Positions 1-12,149 of a stretch of 64,000 nucleotides of DNA are shown here, in pieces. The position numbers and the translations under genes are program-made. This DNA is from Prunella strophiata (Eukaryota > Chordata > Aves > Passeriformes > Prunellidae): assembly GCA_036583965.1 (NCBI GenBank), contig JAZBQD010000019.1, positions 4,968,530-5,032,529 of the forward strand, given 5' to 3'. Position 1 is the stretch's first letter. The number at the start of each line of letters is the position of its first letter. The notes beneath the pieces were generated by a model. It was given only the letters and a program-made list of their open reading frames with translations, ran no database searches and was not told the origin of the DNA.

Positions 1-700
1 CCTTCACCTCCAAGGCTGGGAAACCATTATCCAGTGGGTTTGGGAGTTCAGCTTCTGCCCTGTTTGTGCTGACTGCTCTAGAGGGTGTTTGGAGAGAAAT
101 GGCTTCTTTCAGTGTGACCAAGGACCTTGTTTCTTTCAGGAAACAAGGAAGATCACAATCCTGTGTGTGACTGGGATGTGGACAGAGCACTGGTTTAAGA
201 GATGGGGGTGGCTGATTGTTGGATTTGGACTTGCACTTGAGATGGCAGTGCTGGATCCAAGGTCTGATCACCCACCTGTAGGAGCAGTGGCTCTGATCCC
301 TCCCAGCAGTGCATCAGAGAGCTGTGCCAGGGTACACATGAGATACACTGAGAATTTCATTTCAAGTCTGCATTTTGATTAGTGTCACAGAATTAAATTC
401 AGAGAAAGTCCATTGATTTGCAAAGCCTGACATACACATACTCCAAACAGTATGCATGAATACACATAGATAAACTTCTACTATTTACACACATGTTTGC
501 AAAGTTGCCTTTGAAAGAAGGTTAGAGGAACATCTGTCAGAGATGGTTTGGGTTGAGTGGAGACTGCCCTGCCACACAAGGCTTGACAAAATAGTTCTTC
601 CACACCTCTCCAGTGCTATCATTTATCACTTTATGCATTTTCAGACTCTTCCTTAGTTTTAATTCGAAATGCTGGTGTTTTTTTTAACTCTCTCTCTTTC

Positions 701-732
<32 letters not shown>

Positions 733-1850
733 TTAAAAGGAAATTTTAAAACTAAACAGTATCCAGTTGTCCCTGTCTTTAGCAAACAAGGAATATTGGA
801 CTGGACATCTGGAAGGCAGGCTGGTTTGTGCAGAAACAGCTGAGATAAAATCCAGGGCTAGAGCCCTGCCAGAAGCAGGACACATGCTGGTATAAATTGC
901 ACCAGCAAAATCTTCCTCTCTGCTTCTTCCGTCGCTGTGTTTTTTGCTGATGTCTCAGAAAATTGAGGCTAACAAAAGCCTTCCATGGCCCTTGCACACA
1001 AAGATTTATTTGTCTTAAAAGCTCATATTTTTTTTTCTTCCCTTCTTGAAAAGCTCTCTTTTTTTTTCTTTTTACCTTCTCCCCTACCATAAAAAACAAG
1101 GTGAAGAGGATACATGCATGGGTGAAACAGGGGCTGAATTGCTGGTTGTGCTACTAGAAACACCAGTTCTTCCCCACATTTCTTTATTCTGTGAACTGGC
1201 CCATTAAGAGCTCCATTAGTTTTCCATGTGGAAATGCTTCCAGTAAGGCTTTAACTCCTCATTTTCTCCTGCATTATAGCAGATAGAGCTCTAAAATACC
1301 CATGCTGAAGAGACAACCATATTCATCTTCATCTTCCTGTGCCATGACCAGAAATATTTTCCCCTGGCCAGGCTACCTGTTCCACTTCTGCAGCATCCTC
1401 AAAAACTAAACTCTGATCATGCCACCCTCCATGTAGTTATTTGGAGTTTTTTTTTTCATTTTTCCCCCCATCCAGACCTTTCCTTATTGTTCCTTTGTGC
1501 TATCTGTGACGCTGTTCCAAGTGGCAGCCCCACCTCTTCATTTCAGCCAGCCTCATTTTTCTTGCCATGCCACCCACTGTGTAAGAGCACAGCCCCACTA
1601 GAAGCAGAATCAACAGGAGGCAAGACCCCAAAAAAACAGGATATTGTGGGATGGGGATATTTAATAGCTAGCATACACAAGCTGTATTTACCATCAGAGT
1701 GAGCTGCCTGCTCCCACCAGAGAGGGATTTGCTGCAAGCATCCAAGTGACCACAATCAGAAGGAAAGCAGTGAGAGTTACCTGTGCAGCAAGGATGAGTA
1801 GGAAACAACATCTGGTGGGGAAAGAGGAGGGAGAAAGGACTTCCACTCAC
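1..1850 (-). other. Intron 1 (partial) of the K2P channel gene; no exon seen
   Basis: This stretch lies downstream of the splice donor of the K2P exon on the minus strand and should be its first intron, running off the left edge. I looked for the next expected K2P exon, which would encode the first pore loop with a GYG-type filter, and did not see it in any minus-strand frame. A T-rich low-complexity tract lies at 676-730. Short open frames here have no recognisable domain. Confidence 0.5.
676..730. repeat. T-rich low-complexity tract
   Basis: Long runs of T are interrupted by a short CT-repeat stretch. This is simple low-complexity sequence. It could be the A-tail of an old minus-strand retroposon, but no element body is recognised beside it. 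Confidence 0.7.
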
Positions 1851-2074
1851 CTTCATGAACTGCTCCATCTCCGCCACCTGTGAGCTGATGTGAAGTTCTG
1901 CAGAAAAGCCTCCTTCATCTGGGCAGCTGCCATTTTCTCCTGCTTCTCAGCAGTCCTCTCCAGGGCCTGGAACACTGCAGCACCCACCAGCAGATAGACA
2001 AAGTAGCCAGCCACCAGCAAAGCTGTCTGCAGCCTGCCACTGCACATGGCCTTCAGTGTGACACCGCAGGGCAT
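1851..2074 (-). CDS. KCNK16: First coding exon of a TALK-type two-pore K+ channel, with an apparent frameshift
   Basis: K2P channels are dimeric leak K+ channels of the plasma membrane; TALK members are opened by alkaline pH. The frame starts at the ATG at 2074. Residues 17-38 form a hydrophobic helix (TM1) ending in a family-typical GAAVFQALE segment. A charged extracellular cap start follows, then a QNFT glycosylation sequon at residues 59-62. TALK channels then have a segment of the type CLxxxxMEQF. Here the matching residues (VAEMEQFMK) are present but in the next frame, just before a perfect GTGAGT donor at 1850-1845. A single-base loss near 1878-1890 would explain this. It may be a sequencing error, a true lesion, or use of the weaker in-frame CAG|GTGGCG donor at 1877. 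The rest of the channel is outside the window. KCNK16 versus KCNK17 cannot be settled from this exon; the symbol is the best guess. Confidence 0.6.
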
Positions 2075-2832
2075 GGGGAGTGAGAGGTGGTGACTGTAAA
2101 TCCCTCACACTCCTGGGAAGCCTCCCCCGGGCAGGAAGAGCCCTCCCAGCTCTGGTTTCCGCTGGGATCCCGCACTGGCAGGGACAGTGAGCTGCCAGAT
2201 GCATTCATTGGGAAGTTGGAAGTGGGAGGGGGGGGGGGAAAACCACAATAAACCCAACCCCCCCCAAGAAAAAACTTTCCATTCTCTGGGCTGCATGCTG
2301 TTTAGGGATTTCCTCTTGTCTGTGAAACTCTCCCTTGCTGAGTTCTCAGGAAAAGTGGGTCAGGATTTGAGCAGCTGGCAGGTGGCCATCTCCTGCTCAG
2401 AAGGCTCTGGGGACAGGTGAGGATAGTCTGGAAGGGGTCTACAGGAGAGTTTGCTTGGAAAACCATTGTTTGCCCTCCTGTGTCTCCTGCTGAGTCCAAG
2501 AACAGAACTCTAGGGCAAGCCTCTGGTCCCAGGAGCTCCTTCTTGCCCTGTGTTCATGGGCAGCCTCCGGGAAATGCAGCTGGACTGATTCTTTTGAGCT
2601 TCACTTGTCTGCTTGCAGCACAGGGCAGGGTCATGCAGCCCTGCAAAGCCTCAAAATCTCACAGCAAAACCTTAGACACACAGGCAAATGGCTGTGGGTT
2701 GCATATGTGCCAAATCTGAATCAGGTTCTTCTGCCAGCAATTCCTCTGCAGTGCATCCAAGGGAATACATTACACTGGTAGTGGGTGAACAGTTAGATGG
2801 ATAAAAAGTGGCTATGCCATCATATCTGTGGA

Positions 2833-2884
2833 GTCATAAAATCACAGAATTGTTTAGGTTGGAAATGACCTCTAAGATCATCAG
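2833..2884 (-). mobile_element. CR1: CR1 LINE 3'-end fragment
   Basis: The sequence reads as the reverse complement of the avian CR1 3' terminus (a TCACAGAAT...GGTTGGAA...GACCT...AAGATCAT pattern). It is a very short 5'-truncated copy. It abuts an oppositely oriented CR1-like end just to the right, so the two form a back-to-back pair. Confidence 0.6.
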
Positions 2885-2887
2885 ACA

Positions 2888-2980
2888 TGGTGTTTATGGA
2901 CAGAGGTTAGTGGTGGGCAGTGCTGGGTTAATGGTTGGACTCAATGACCTTAAGGGTCTTTTCCAGCCTAAGGGACTTTG
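2888..2980 (+). mobile_element. CR1: CR1-like LINE 3'-end fragment
   Basis: The stretch contains GGTTGGACTCAATGACCTTAA followed by GGGTCTTTTCCAGCCTAA, the plus-oriented form of the CR1 3' end. It is diverged and lacks the terminal ATTCTATGATTCT repeats. It could alternatively be the part of an LTR that carries a similar segment. Confidence 0.45.
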
Positions 2981-4791
2981 ACTCTCTGTTGCCTACAGCC
3001 TCTGCTGATTTCAGAGGGATGGTTCTCATGCATTGAGAAGTCATTTATATAATGATCAGAGCCTGTTCCCATTAGCTTCAAGAAGAAATTGGGTGCTACA
3101 GAGAAGAATTTGTGAGAGAGGGGAGCCCTTGAATGAAGATGTTGATTTTGGAATGGACAGCAGACAGGTCTGAGCTTGGCTGCACCATGGACATTGTTAA
3201 CACTCATTAATTTTCTTGACTTCATATTTCCCAGCATTTTCATTTGCTTTGTGCACAATTTCTTTTTTCTTTCAGCAGATGCCCTACTTTAATAACGAGA
3301 ACACACTGAAGCAAATCACCCTTTGAAAAAGCATTTAAAATGTACCACCTATTCTGCTCTTGAAGTCTTTGTGGCTTTATTGAGTTTGAAAACACCAAAA
3401 AAAAAAAGGCAAAGACTCTGGGACTAGCTTTGCAAAACTGGTGTAAACAAGAAGCGGCACGTGGCTTCACTCTGTCAACTGCAGGTTGTCCTTTCACATA
3501 CAAATCTGTTTGACCTTAGAGGAAAACAGGAAGACTATGAATGAAGGTAAGCAGCTTCCAAAACCCTTACATGTTTTAAGATCTTCCTTAGGGTTACTGG
3601 AAAAGGGTTTGTAGAAACAGGATGTGCCGTGTTTCCTTTAGCTTCTTTTGAAGTTACACGTCAAAGGTGTGCTTCTTCCTCAGATTTAAATTATTGCTCT
3701 AAAATAAGGACAACCATGGCTCCATCCTTTTGTGTCTCTCAGTCTCCCAGCCCTGTGAGATAAGATAAAGCCCTTTACATGTACAAATGCAACATGTGTT
3801 CATCATTCTCAACAGACATGAAGATAATACAAGTGGATTATTTCCTCAGTTCATCTGAGGGGAAAGTGGATAGAAAAAACATGAATTTTGATATTGATGA
3901 CAGCTGTAGTGGTTTGATTGTGTGGGTAAGATGCCAAGAAACCTCATCTTCTTATGCTGTCTCCTACAGCCTGTATATACATACTAAGTTGGGTTTCCCT
4001 CTGAGCCCCTCTCCAAAGGGGCTATTTGTGCCTGCATCTCCAGAAACCTTTGACTGCAAGGAAGTTTGGTGACCTTGGTTTTTCTCTAGCTCTGGAACAG
4101 GGAATACATATCAACTTTTCTCAGTCTGTTTCTTCATACAAAGAATCTTTAATAACCTGCCTGTGTATCTTTAATAACCACTACTGATTGTTTGAATGTG
4201 AGAGGAGTGTCTCATCACACAGCATCTTGTTCATACTTGGGTTGACACTTCCACAGGGAACAAGGGAGGGAAAACACTGTTCACTGCTAGGATGTTTGCA
4301 GGTAAATTGCTTTGAGGAAGAAAGGAAGGGAGAATTCACTCAGTGGAATGCTTTACTTGAAGCCATTCCTTGTAAAGGTAAGAGTATTTTCCATTAGCAT
4401 TGACTGTTCTCCTCTCCTTATTTTGCCTAGATTAAAAACTGCAAAACATGCTCTTGGTGGAGGCTGCTAGAGTTGTACTGCTTGTTACAGCTACTCAGTG
4501 TCAGGGGCTTGAGACAAAGCACCAATATTGACTCAGTTTCCTCACAGGGGTCTGGGTACTGGGTCAGCTTGACACCATTCACCCAGTTATGAAAACTGAG
4601 CACTTCCCAGGTGCTGGGAGCTGCTGTAGGTACAACATCCTCATCCAAAGGCTGATGCTGGCATCTCACACCTGCTTCATAACCACACTCTGTGGTTAAA
4701 TGGGAACACTGTACCTGGTGGAGCAGCCACCATTACCTTTGTACATTGGGAGATCATGAATACATCCCACCTAGGTGCAAGTCATCATAGA

Positions 4792-4932
4792 AGTCATAGA
4801 ATTGTTTGGGCTGGAAGGAACCTTAAAAATCATCTACTTCCAACTCCCCTGCTGTGGGCAAGGAAGACACCCACTATGTCAGGAAGGGTCATGCTCAGGC
4901 CCTCATCCAACATGGCCTTGAACACTGCCAGG
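4792..4932 (-). mobile_element. CR1: CR1 LINE 3'-end fragment
   Basis: A clear reverse-complement CR1 terminus: a TCATAGAATTGTTTGGGCTGG start is followed by AAGGAACCTTAAAAATCAT and then the 3'-UTR body (CAACTCCCCTGCTGTGGGCA, CTCATCCAACATGGCCTTGA). It is 5'-truncated after about 140 bp, as is normal for avian CR1 copies. Confidence 0.85.
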
Positions 4933-6869
4933 TAAGTTAATAAAACCCTTCTTTTTAATCAAAACAAATTTCTGCTGGCAGCATCTCTTCTGTCAAGTCC
5001 CCAGCCCCTTATGGTGCCATAAATTCTGACAGACTGTTCAATGGCATTTATTTCTTAAGAAGGAGCTGAAGAAACAGAAGTGAGGCCTCACCTCTAGCTT
5101 TCAGTTGTGGGAAACCAATAGATCCAGCTACCAAGAACTTCTCCACAACCCATAAACTGACAGGACTTCTGCTGGTCCAGTTCCCTCGGGACTGCCCCAC
5201 TGCCACCCAACCTGTAGCTTGTACTTACAGCAGCAAGATCCACTGGGCTGCCCAAGGCTGTGGTGGGGTGGAGTGTAATTCCCTGGCAAGGGGTGGTGGC
5301 AGAACATGGCTATCATGGCACTGCAAACCTCGTGCTCAGGTGCAGTGAGGGCTGGCAGCTCCCTCAGGGCCTGTGCTAACCCCATGGTCTGTCTGTCCCA
5401 CTGCCCCATCCAAGGAGCAGAGCAGACCTGGAGATCCTCAGCAGGTTCAGCCAGCCCTGCTGAGTGCTCACAGAGCATGTTCACAGTGATGAGACAGGAT
5501 GAGTTCAAGTCAGGAAATCATCCTGCAGCTCAGACAGGCAGGGTCTCCTGGTGGATTTGGATTTTTGGGACCCATGGCTGGGCTGGGCAAGCTGGAATGG
5601 GCAACCTGCAGTGCCACTGGAACACGGACTGACAGCCCTGGTTTGGGCTGGAGGTGGATCCCAGGCCACAGAGGATAGAAAGGGAGCTTGGGTAGGCTGG
5701 TCATAGCCTTGGCAGACATGGAAGCAGTGAGTCTGATAAGGCAGTTAATTAATACTTTTTGTTCCTGAGCTAGGAGAGATCCATGGCACAGTCAAGGGAC
5801 CAGGGAAGGAGGAGCCATGCTGATTTTTTCCACCTGCATTATTTACTCAGTCCACTGCAGGGAAACCCAGGCAGTGAGATCCAGTGGTAATAGAGGGCAG
5901 GGAGCATTTCCTGCCTGTAACATGATGTGCTGGGACAGGGTTTTCTTACGCTGAGTCCTGCTTTTCCTCCTCCACACCCCAGTCATACCCACAGTTTAGC
6001 CATTTTCCTTTTCTACATATGGCATCTTGCTGCAGCATTATGCATTCTGTGTCCTTAAGCAGATTATAGCCTAAAATAAATTCCAGTTTAATGGAAAATA
6101 TTATCAGTTTCCATGGGAATTACTTACCATGTCATTGTGGTTCCACTTCCTGTTGTGCTTAGGGCTCAAACCATTAAATGATCCGTATTTTTTACACTTT
6201 CTTACAGTTCTCCTATAAATATCTATTCTTCATCATGGGTCAGAACATTCAGTCTTCAAACATGGGTCATTCTGGTTTTTATGCTGTGATCTTATGCCAG
6301 ATTATCAAATACTTAGGCTAAAGCTGGATTCCATGGAGATCCTCCTACTTCCTAGTTTGTTATTTCAGGTCTGCAAAGCCAAATTCCTGTGGATAGCTAT
6401 CAGCTGTCAAGGAAATGGGCTGATATTCATGAATGAAGAAAATCCTGAGGCTGGTCACTTGCCTTTGGTAGCCTGCTAAGACCTCTGGTGTTCGGGAGGT
6501 AAGGGTTGCTGTGTCAGGCAACCCAGCATGAAGAACTACCCAAGTGCTGTGTGAGTCCTGGCTCATGGAACATGGTGTTCAGTTAGGCCTAGGAAGAAGG
6601 GAGAGGTGTGGTAAAGATATTTTAGGAAAATTGGTTTTATTTTTCCTTATCCCACTTCTGATTTGATTGGTAGAAAATTAATATGCTTCCCCCAGACGAG
6701 CCTGAGCAATCTCTCTGTTCTTGTCTCAACTCACAAGCCTTTGGTCCTTATTTTCTCTCTCTGTCCAGCCAAGGTCAACCAACCACAAGCAGTGAGTGCC
6801 TGCATTCCCCACCAAAGTGAGGCACAGACACTCAACAGAGGAAGCATTTGCTCAAGATGCCATTTATTG

Positions 6870-7200
6870 GCATCTTTGAATAGGGTGAAACTTCCAGAGG
6901 GATTGGACTCTCTCACAAAGAGAGAGAATTCAGTATCCATGTGGGAACAGGAGTCTCTAGCTCCAGGCTCCTTGCCACGGCCTCTTCATCTTCAGATCTG
7001 ACTCCCAGAGTGAGCTTTTGCTGTCAGAGAACAGTGCAGCAAAAATTTCAAATGCTGACAAAGCAGTGTCTTCTCCATGTTCTGTGTGCTCAGCAATGTG
7101 GCACCTCCTCCCCAGGGAGTCAAGGATGGGTGGACACTCCTCCTAAACAACACTGAGGGCAGAGGCCCTTTAGTGGTACCACACACTTGGACCCACCACA
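6870..7200 (+). repeat. Interspersed repeat, copy 1 of an inverted pair
   Basis: This stretch aligns by eye with the reverse complement of 11690-12050. Shared blocks include GGGTGAA...CAGAGGGA...TCTCTC and AGCAGTG(T/C)CTTCTCCATGT followed by CTG(T/C)(G/A)TGCTCAGC and CCCCAGGGAGT. Identity looks roughly 65-75 % with small indels. The family is not one I can name; a passerine LTR fragment is possible. The two copies lie on either side of the ITPRIPL1-like gene in opposite orientation. Confidence 0.65.
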
Positions 7201-7439
7201 ATCAGATCTTCCACTCCACTGTGAATTGTGTCAGCACGAGAGCTGCTCAAGCTGCATCTATAACTCTCTAGAAGGTTCTCACAGAAGCCACACCTCTAGT
7301 CCTTCCACAACTTAACCTGCAGTTCTGTGTGCATTTTGTGTGTATCCAGCCTTTGCTTCAGGCTACACTGAGTGGCTGAGTGGGGGTGGGGACGAAAGGC
7401 AGGGCTGGCTTGGCTGGGTTGCGAGGTGCTGTGACACCT

Positions 7440-7524
7440 GTGATATCTTGGGGACGTGTCACAATGGGGGCAGCTCTAAAAGGCCCCAGCAGGTAACGCT
7501 GGCCCTGCATTGCTCGGGCAAGCG
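7440..7524 (+). promoter_or_regulatory. Candidate core promoter and short noncoding exon of the ITPRIPL1-like gene
   Basis: A TATA-like TCTAAAAGG lies at 7475-7483. A consensus splice donor follows at 7525-7530 (GCG|GTGAGT). About 1.16 kb downstream a pyrimidine-rich acceptor (TTCTGCAG, ending 8685) sits three bases before the ATG of the ITPRIPL1-like gene. Together these suggest transcription starting near 7505 and a short untranslated first exon ending at 7524. An alternative donor CAG|GTAACG lies at 7493. This is inferred from motifs only. Confidence 0.35.
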
Positions 7525-7653
7525 GTGAGTGCACACGTGGTGGGGAGGCTGGGCTGGGGACAAGTGCTGGGGCACAAATGCTGCACCTGGGGCTGGGTTC
7601 TCTCCCTGCATGCAGGGACAGCCCCTCATGGGAGAGCCTTGGGCAGGCTGCTG

Positions 7654-8538
<885 letters not shown>

Positions 8539-8688
8539 GGCGGCAGTACAGGCCTTGCTGGTTGCCAGCTGTCTGGGGCCCTGTCCTTCCTGTGCCTAGA
8601 TCCCTGGGATTCCCATCCCTGCTGACCTCATTGTCATTTCCCTCCCTACTGGCCCCATTTAAGCCTGCTCTTCATCGTTCTGCAGACC

Positions 8689-10152
8689 ATGGATCCCATA
8701 ACATTCCTTTTCATGCTCCTGGAAAGCCTCATCCAGTACGTGCTGCCCGTGGATGATGTTCTGGATGAGGAGAAACATCTGCGCATGGAGCTGCGTGCAA
8801 AGCGCTTGGAGCGGAAGAGAATTCGGCTGGAGCGGGAGGTGGAGCAGCTCCCCCTGAAGCAGAGTGGAGGGGCCTGGGGAGACCTGCTCCGGTTTGCTTT
8901 GCAGCCCTGGCAGGTCTGGGCTGTTGCTGGGCTTCTTGTCCTTGTCTTGGGTCTTTATTTTTTCTGGAGGAAAAGGAGTGATGAGGCAGAGAACAGCAGT
9001 GAGGAGGATGAAGACCATGTTTCTGACACTGATCTGAGATGGCTTCTAGACGAGCGCATCCAGTGGCCTGTACAGGACCTGCAGAGAGGCTGCGAGCGGA
9101 CAATAGACCTGATGGACAATTACACTGTTTATTTTGGCCACGTCTTGGCAAATAGTTTCTTCCCAGTCCTGCAGCGAGCCATCGGGGTGGGCAGTGCCTT
9201 TGAAGGCTGGAGTCCCCGTGAGCAGGATGTGGTGTACCGCGTGCTCATACCCATGACTCCTCCCCGAGGCCACAGCTTCCACCTGGAGCTGGACAGTGCA
9301 GAGCAGAGGCACGTCAGGAACTTCCGTGTCCGCGTGCAGCTGGAGTGCACCTGCAGCAGGGAGCAGCTGGGTGAGAACATGCTGTGCTTCCTGCACCACC
9401 CCGAGGAGGAGCTGAGGAGGAATCAGGATCCCAGCCTCCTGGACACCCTGTGCACCGACTCCTACCTGGATGTGCAGAAAACTGCCCGCTGGTTCTACCA
9501 GCTGGTGAGAGCCATCTGGCCAGCTTTGCCTCAGGCACACAACTGGCATTTAGTGCTGCTGCCCTCCAGACGCTCCTGCCAATTCAAGGTGACCAATGGC
9601 AGGGAAAGCTTCAGGACTGAGCTGCTGTTTGGGGTGCGGAGAGGTGACTCAGACATCTTTGTGAGCAGCCAGCCAGGATATGCTGGAACTCCAAGCACTC
9701 TGTGGCCTGAGACCTATGATGTGGCAGAGATGAAGTTCTTCAAGCACATTGCCAGGCAGGCCTCCCCTGACAGCTTGCACCTGAGATGCCTGCAGCTCTT
9801 CTCTGGTCTTCAGCTGGGCACAGGCTTTTCCACCTACACCATGAAGACCATTGTCATGCACCTCTTGAACACCATTCCTGTGTCACGATGGCGCAGGAGG
9901 TATTTTTTGCGGCGCCTGGGGGATATCAATCTGTACCTGCGCTCCTGCCTGGAGGAGAAATGCCTAAACCACTTTATCATAGGCAACAAGAGATTGCCTC
10001 AGGAGATCCGCTTGCCCCTGGACATTGCATCAGCTGAGCCACCCAATCTCTTCCATCACCTGGCAGGGTATCCAGTTGCCCACTCCCAGGCGATGAGTGA
10101 GTACCAGGATCTTCGGCGTCGGCTCGCAAGTGTGCTGCTCAATGTCTGCTGA
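8689..10152 (+). CDS. ITPRIPL1: ITPRIPL1-like single-pass membrane protein with Mab-21-type fold
   Basis: This is a complete 487-residue frame with ATG at 8689, just after a splice acceptor, and TGA at 10150-10152. Residues 1-20 are hydrophobic (signal-like). Residues 26-53 form a highly charged Arg/Glu helix, probably coiled coil. Residues 74-93 are a transmembrane helix flanked by Trp, followed by basic RKR and an acidic serine stretch (about 98-110). The rest (about 130-480) matches ITPRIP-family proteins, whose C-terminal part has the Mab-21/nucleotidyltransferase-like fold; the SAFEGWSPREQDVVYRVL segment is a family signature. ITPRIP binds inositol trisphosphate receptors and modulates Ca2+ release; the role of the L1 paralogue is less clear, and catalysis is not established. 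Birds carry many ITPRIPL1-like copies, so orthology to human ITPRIPL1 is not implied. No intron or frameshift is seen in the coding part, so the gene looks functional. Confidence 0.9.
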   Translation: MDPITFLFMLLESLIQYVLPVDDVLDEEKHLRMELRAKRLERKRIRLEREVEQLPLKQSGGAWGDLLRFALQPWQVWAVAGLLVLVLGLYFFWRKRSDEAENSSEEDEDHVSDTDLRWLLDERIQWPVQDLQRGCERTIDLMDNYTVYFGHVLANSFFPVLQRAIGVGSAFEGWSPREQDVVYRVLIPMTPPRGHSFHLELDSAEQRHVRNFRVRVQLECTCSREQLGENMLCFLHHPEEELRRNQDPSLLDTLCTDSYLDVQKTARWFYQLVRAIWPALPQAHNWHLVLLPSRRSCQFKVTNGRESFRTELLFGVRRGDSDIFVSSQPGYAGTPSTLWPETYDVAEMKFFKHIARQASPDSLHLRCLQLFSGLQLGTGFSTYTMKTIVMHLLNTIPVSRWRRRYFLRRLGDINLYLRSCLEEKCLNHFIIGNKRLPQEIRLPLDIASAEPPNLFHHLAGYPVAHSQAMSEYQDLRRRLASVLLNVC

Positions 10153-10575
10153 AAGAGGTGCTCATGCACACAGCTGTGCTTGTGGGCCTTGCAGGCAGTA
10201 GCAGAAAACCACCTCATAATGCTGAGAAAAACACAGGAGAATGTGGGATACAGAGAGAAAAGGTAAAACACTGTGCAGCAGCACTCTGCCATCAGCAGCA
10301 GCAGCTGTTTCATCTCGACAGTCTCCCCAGCACAGCATCCAGTGAGGACTAGGGTGTGGAGGCCCAGAGAAGCTGACTTCCATTGCACAGTGGATTGTGG
10401 TGATGCACTCCCCCTGCCCCTGTCTGCACTACAATCTGAGAAATCCTTGTTAGGCCTTGACCTTGACAAACTCCATTTATACTAAGCCCCTTTTGAATTT
10501 ATCAGAAACATTATTTGTTCCCAGGAACTAACAGGTGTCTAACTAGCACTATTTTTTAAGGACCAGTCTTGGAAA

Positions 10576-10647
10576 CTTATTTTTCTTTTCTGGCTTATTT
10601 TTCTTTTCTGACTTATTTTTCTTTCTTGACTTTTTCTGACTTAGGAG
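10576..10647 (+). repeat. 18-bp pyrimidine-rich tandem repeat, about 3.5 copies
   Basis: The unit CTTATTTTTCTTTTCTGG/A starts at 10576, 10594 and 10612, with a degenerate partial copy after. It lies in the presumed 3' UTR of the ITPRIPL1-like gene, just upstream of the AATAAA at 10684. A T-rich region here could help polyadenylation, but that is speculation. Confidence 0.75.
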
Positions 10648-10683
10648 TCCAAGTGGAATAATATTTTTGTTGACAAACCTTCA

Positions 10684-10689
10684 AATAAA
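10684..10689 (+). other. Candidate polyadenylation signal AATAAA of the ITPRIPL1-like gene
   Basis: This is the first canonical AATAAA that I found downstream of the stop codon at 10152. It would give a 3' UTR of about 0.55 kb. No transcript evidence is available. Confidence 0.4.
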
Positions 10690-11689
10690 GTTACAGAGAA
10701 AAGATCTGAATGATGGAAAATTACTATGACTAAAGCCCACTCTGTTGTGACTGTAAAGCAGTCCAAAGTGAGACCTTTTGAGCTCTTGATTCCCAGAATA
10801 TAAGGGACCAATGTGTGTGTCTCTAACACTGATAATTGGAATGTCAGTGGAGCCAACCAGGGACTGTTGGTAATAGCCAAGGACTGCTGGTATTAACATG
10901 CTGTGAGAAATACCAAGATTTGGCTGGAGAAGGGGGGCAGGAGGAAATAGGGCAGCACTTTTCTGTAAGAAAGAGCCACAGCACAGTACAGCATAATCAC
11001 AAGAATAAGGCCAAGAAGAGGGCATGGACTATAGAGCAGGATTAAGACCTCCAAAAAAACACCAAAGCCCTCTGACCCATGTCCAGGAAGGCCTGAAAGA
11101 AAGGACTGTACATGGTAATTAATTGACATAGAAAGTGGGAAACTTGTCTTTAGGGCAGAGAAACCTGCTGATAAAAAGGTAGCCCCCAAGCCTGGGAAGT
11201 GCCCTCAGGACTCTGGACATCTTACAGATCAGACCAGCACAGCTGGATTGATGCTGAACCCAGGATTATCCCCTGGATTGGCCCTGCAACCAGGATTGAC
11301 ATTCCATTAACTGGATCAACACTGTAATTAACACTGGTGTTCTGTTTTTCTCTTTTCTGTCTTTTTCTTTCTCTCTTTCTTTAATTCATCTCTCCCTCTT
11401 TAATTCCTCTCTTCTCTTTAACCCTGCCCCTTTATACAAAACCCACTGCCTTGTGTTTATAGAGTAGGTTAGGGACTAACATATCAATTTCCAAGCCCAG
11501 TGTGTAGTTAGCTAAGAAAGTTTTCCTGATTGTTTGTGGACCCCCTGGCTTTTGTAATTCCTTTCAATCACAAGCATTTACAAATCTTTGGTGCTTCCTT
11601 CCCCTTAAGGATGGGTTGTCACACTACAGTGGCTCTGAAGATGACTTTCATCCCCCTTTCCTCTCACACTGTCACAGCCAGGGTGACCA
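10690..11689. other. Unclassified intergenic sequence, possibly LTR-derived
   Basis: No coding potential is recognised. The stretch has features often seen in old avian retroviral LTRs: a mixed AT-rich body, a long pyrimidine-rich block around 11340-11420 and short internal duplications such as GGACTGTTGGTAATAGCCAA/GGACTGCTGGTATTA near 10861. I could not find matching LTR ends, a primer-binding site or any gag-pol remnant, so the assignment is weak. Confidence 0.25.
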
Positions 11690-12050
11690 TTCTAGATGGA
11701 TCCTGAAATTCTTGTTGGCAGCTCCAGCTGGCCAGGGACCACACAAGAGGCATGGCTAATATTCCTCCTTGTGCTCTGAGTGGAGAAGATACCCATCCTT
11801 AGACACTCCCTGGGGAGAAAGCTGACACGGAGCTGAGCATGCAGGACATGGAGAAGGCACTGCTCAATAGGCAGGGAGAATTGCTGCCACACCTTTCCTC
11901 TACAGTAAAAGCACACTCATGAAGTCAAACCTGATGTAGCTGAAGAGGTCCTGGGCAGGGGGCTTGTGAGAAAGAGTGCCCTTACCACTTGGACACTGAC
12001 TGCCATCCCGTTTCTGAGAGAATCTATTCCCTCTGTGAGCTTCACCCAGT
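11690..12050 (-). repeat. Interspersed repeat, copy 2 of an inverted pair
   Basis: The reverse complement of this stretch aligns with 6870-7200 over most of its length, including GAGCAGTGCCTTCTCCATGT and the following CTCCCCAGGGAGT block. The family is unnamed here. It lies next to a plus-strand CR1 body (12150 onward), so one element probably inserted beside or into the other. Confidence 0.65.
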
Positions 12051-12149
12051 CTCTAATGGATCACTGAGCCAGGATGATGACACTGGTGGATGATGCTATA
12101 AGGAATGAAAGGAAATCTCTTGATCAAAGTCATACACATGGTGCATCTC

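Larger units (their letters stand above)
2075..6869. other. Intergenic region upstream of the K2P gene
   Basis: No coding exon is recognisable on either strand. The first few hundred bases should hold the K2P promoter and 5' UTR on the minus strand, but I see no clear TATA box or CpG cluster. A G-run then C-run lies at about 2227-2270. CR1 remnants lie at 2833-2980 and 4792-4932. The remainder looks like single-copy sequence with short chance open frames only. Confidence 0.5.

Noticed and set aside
2187..2420. Small plus-strand frame opposite the K2P upstream region
   Set aside because: It contains a homopolymer-derived stretch and no recognisable motif, and it lies in the presumed K2P promoter.
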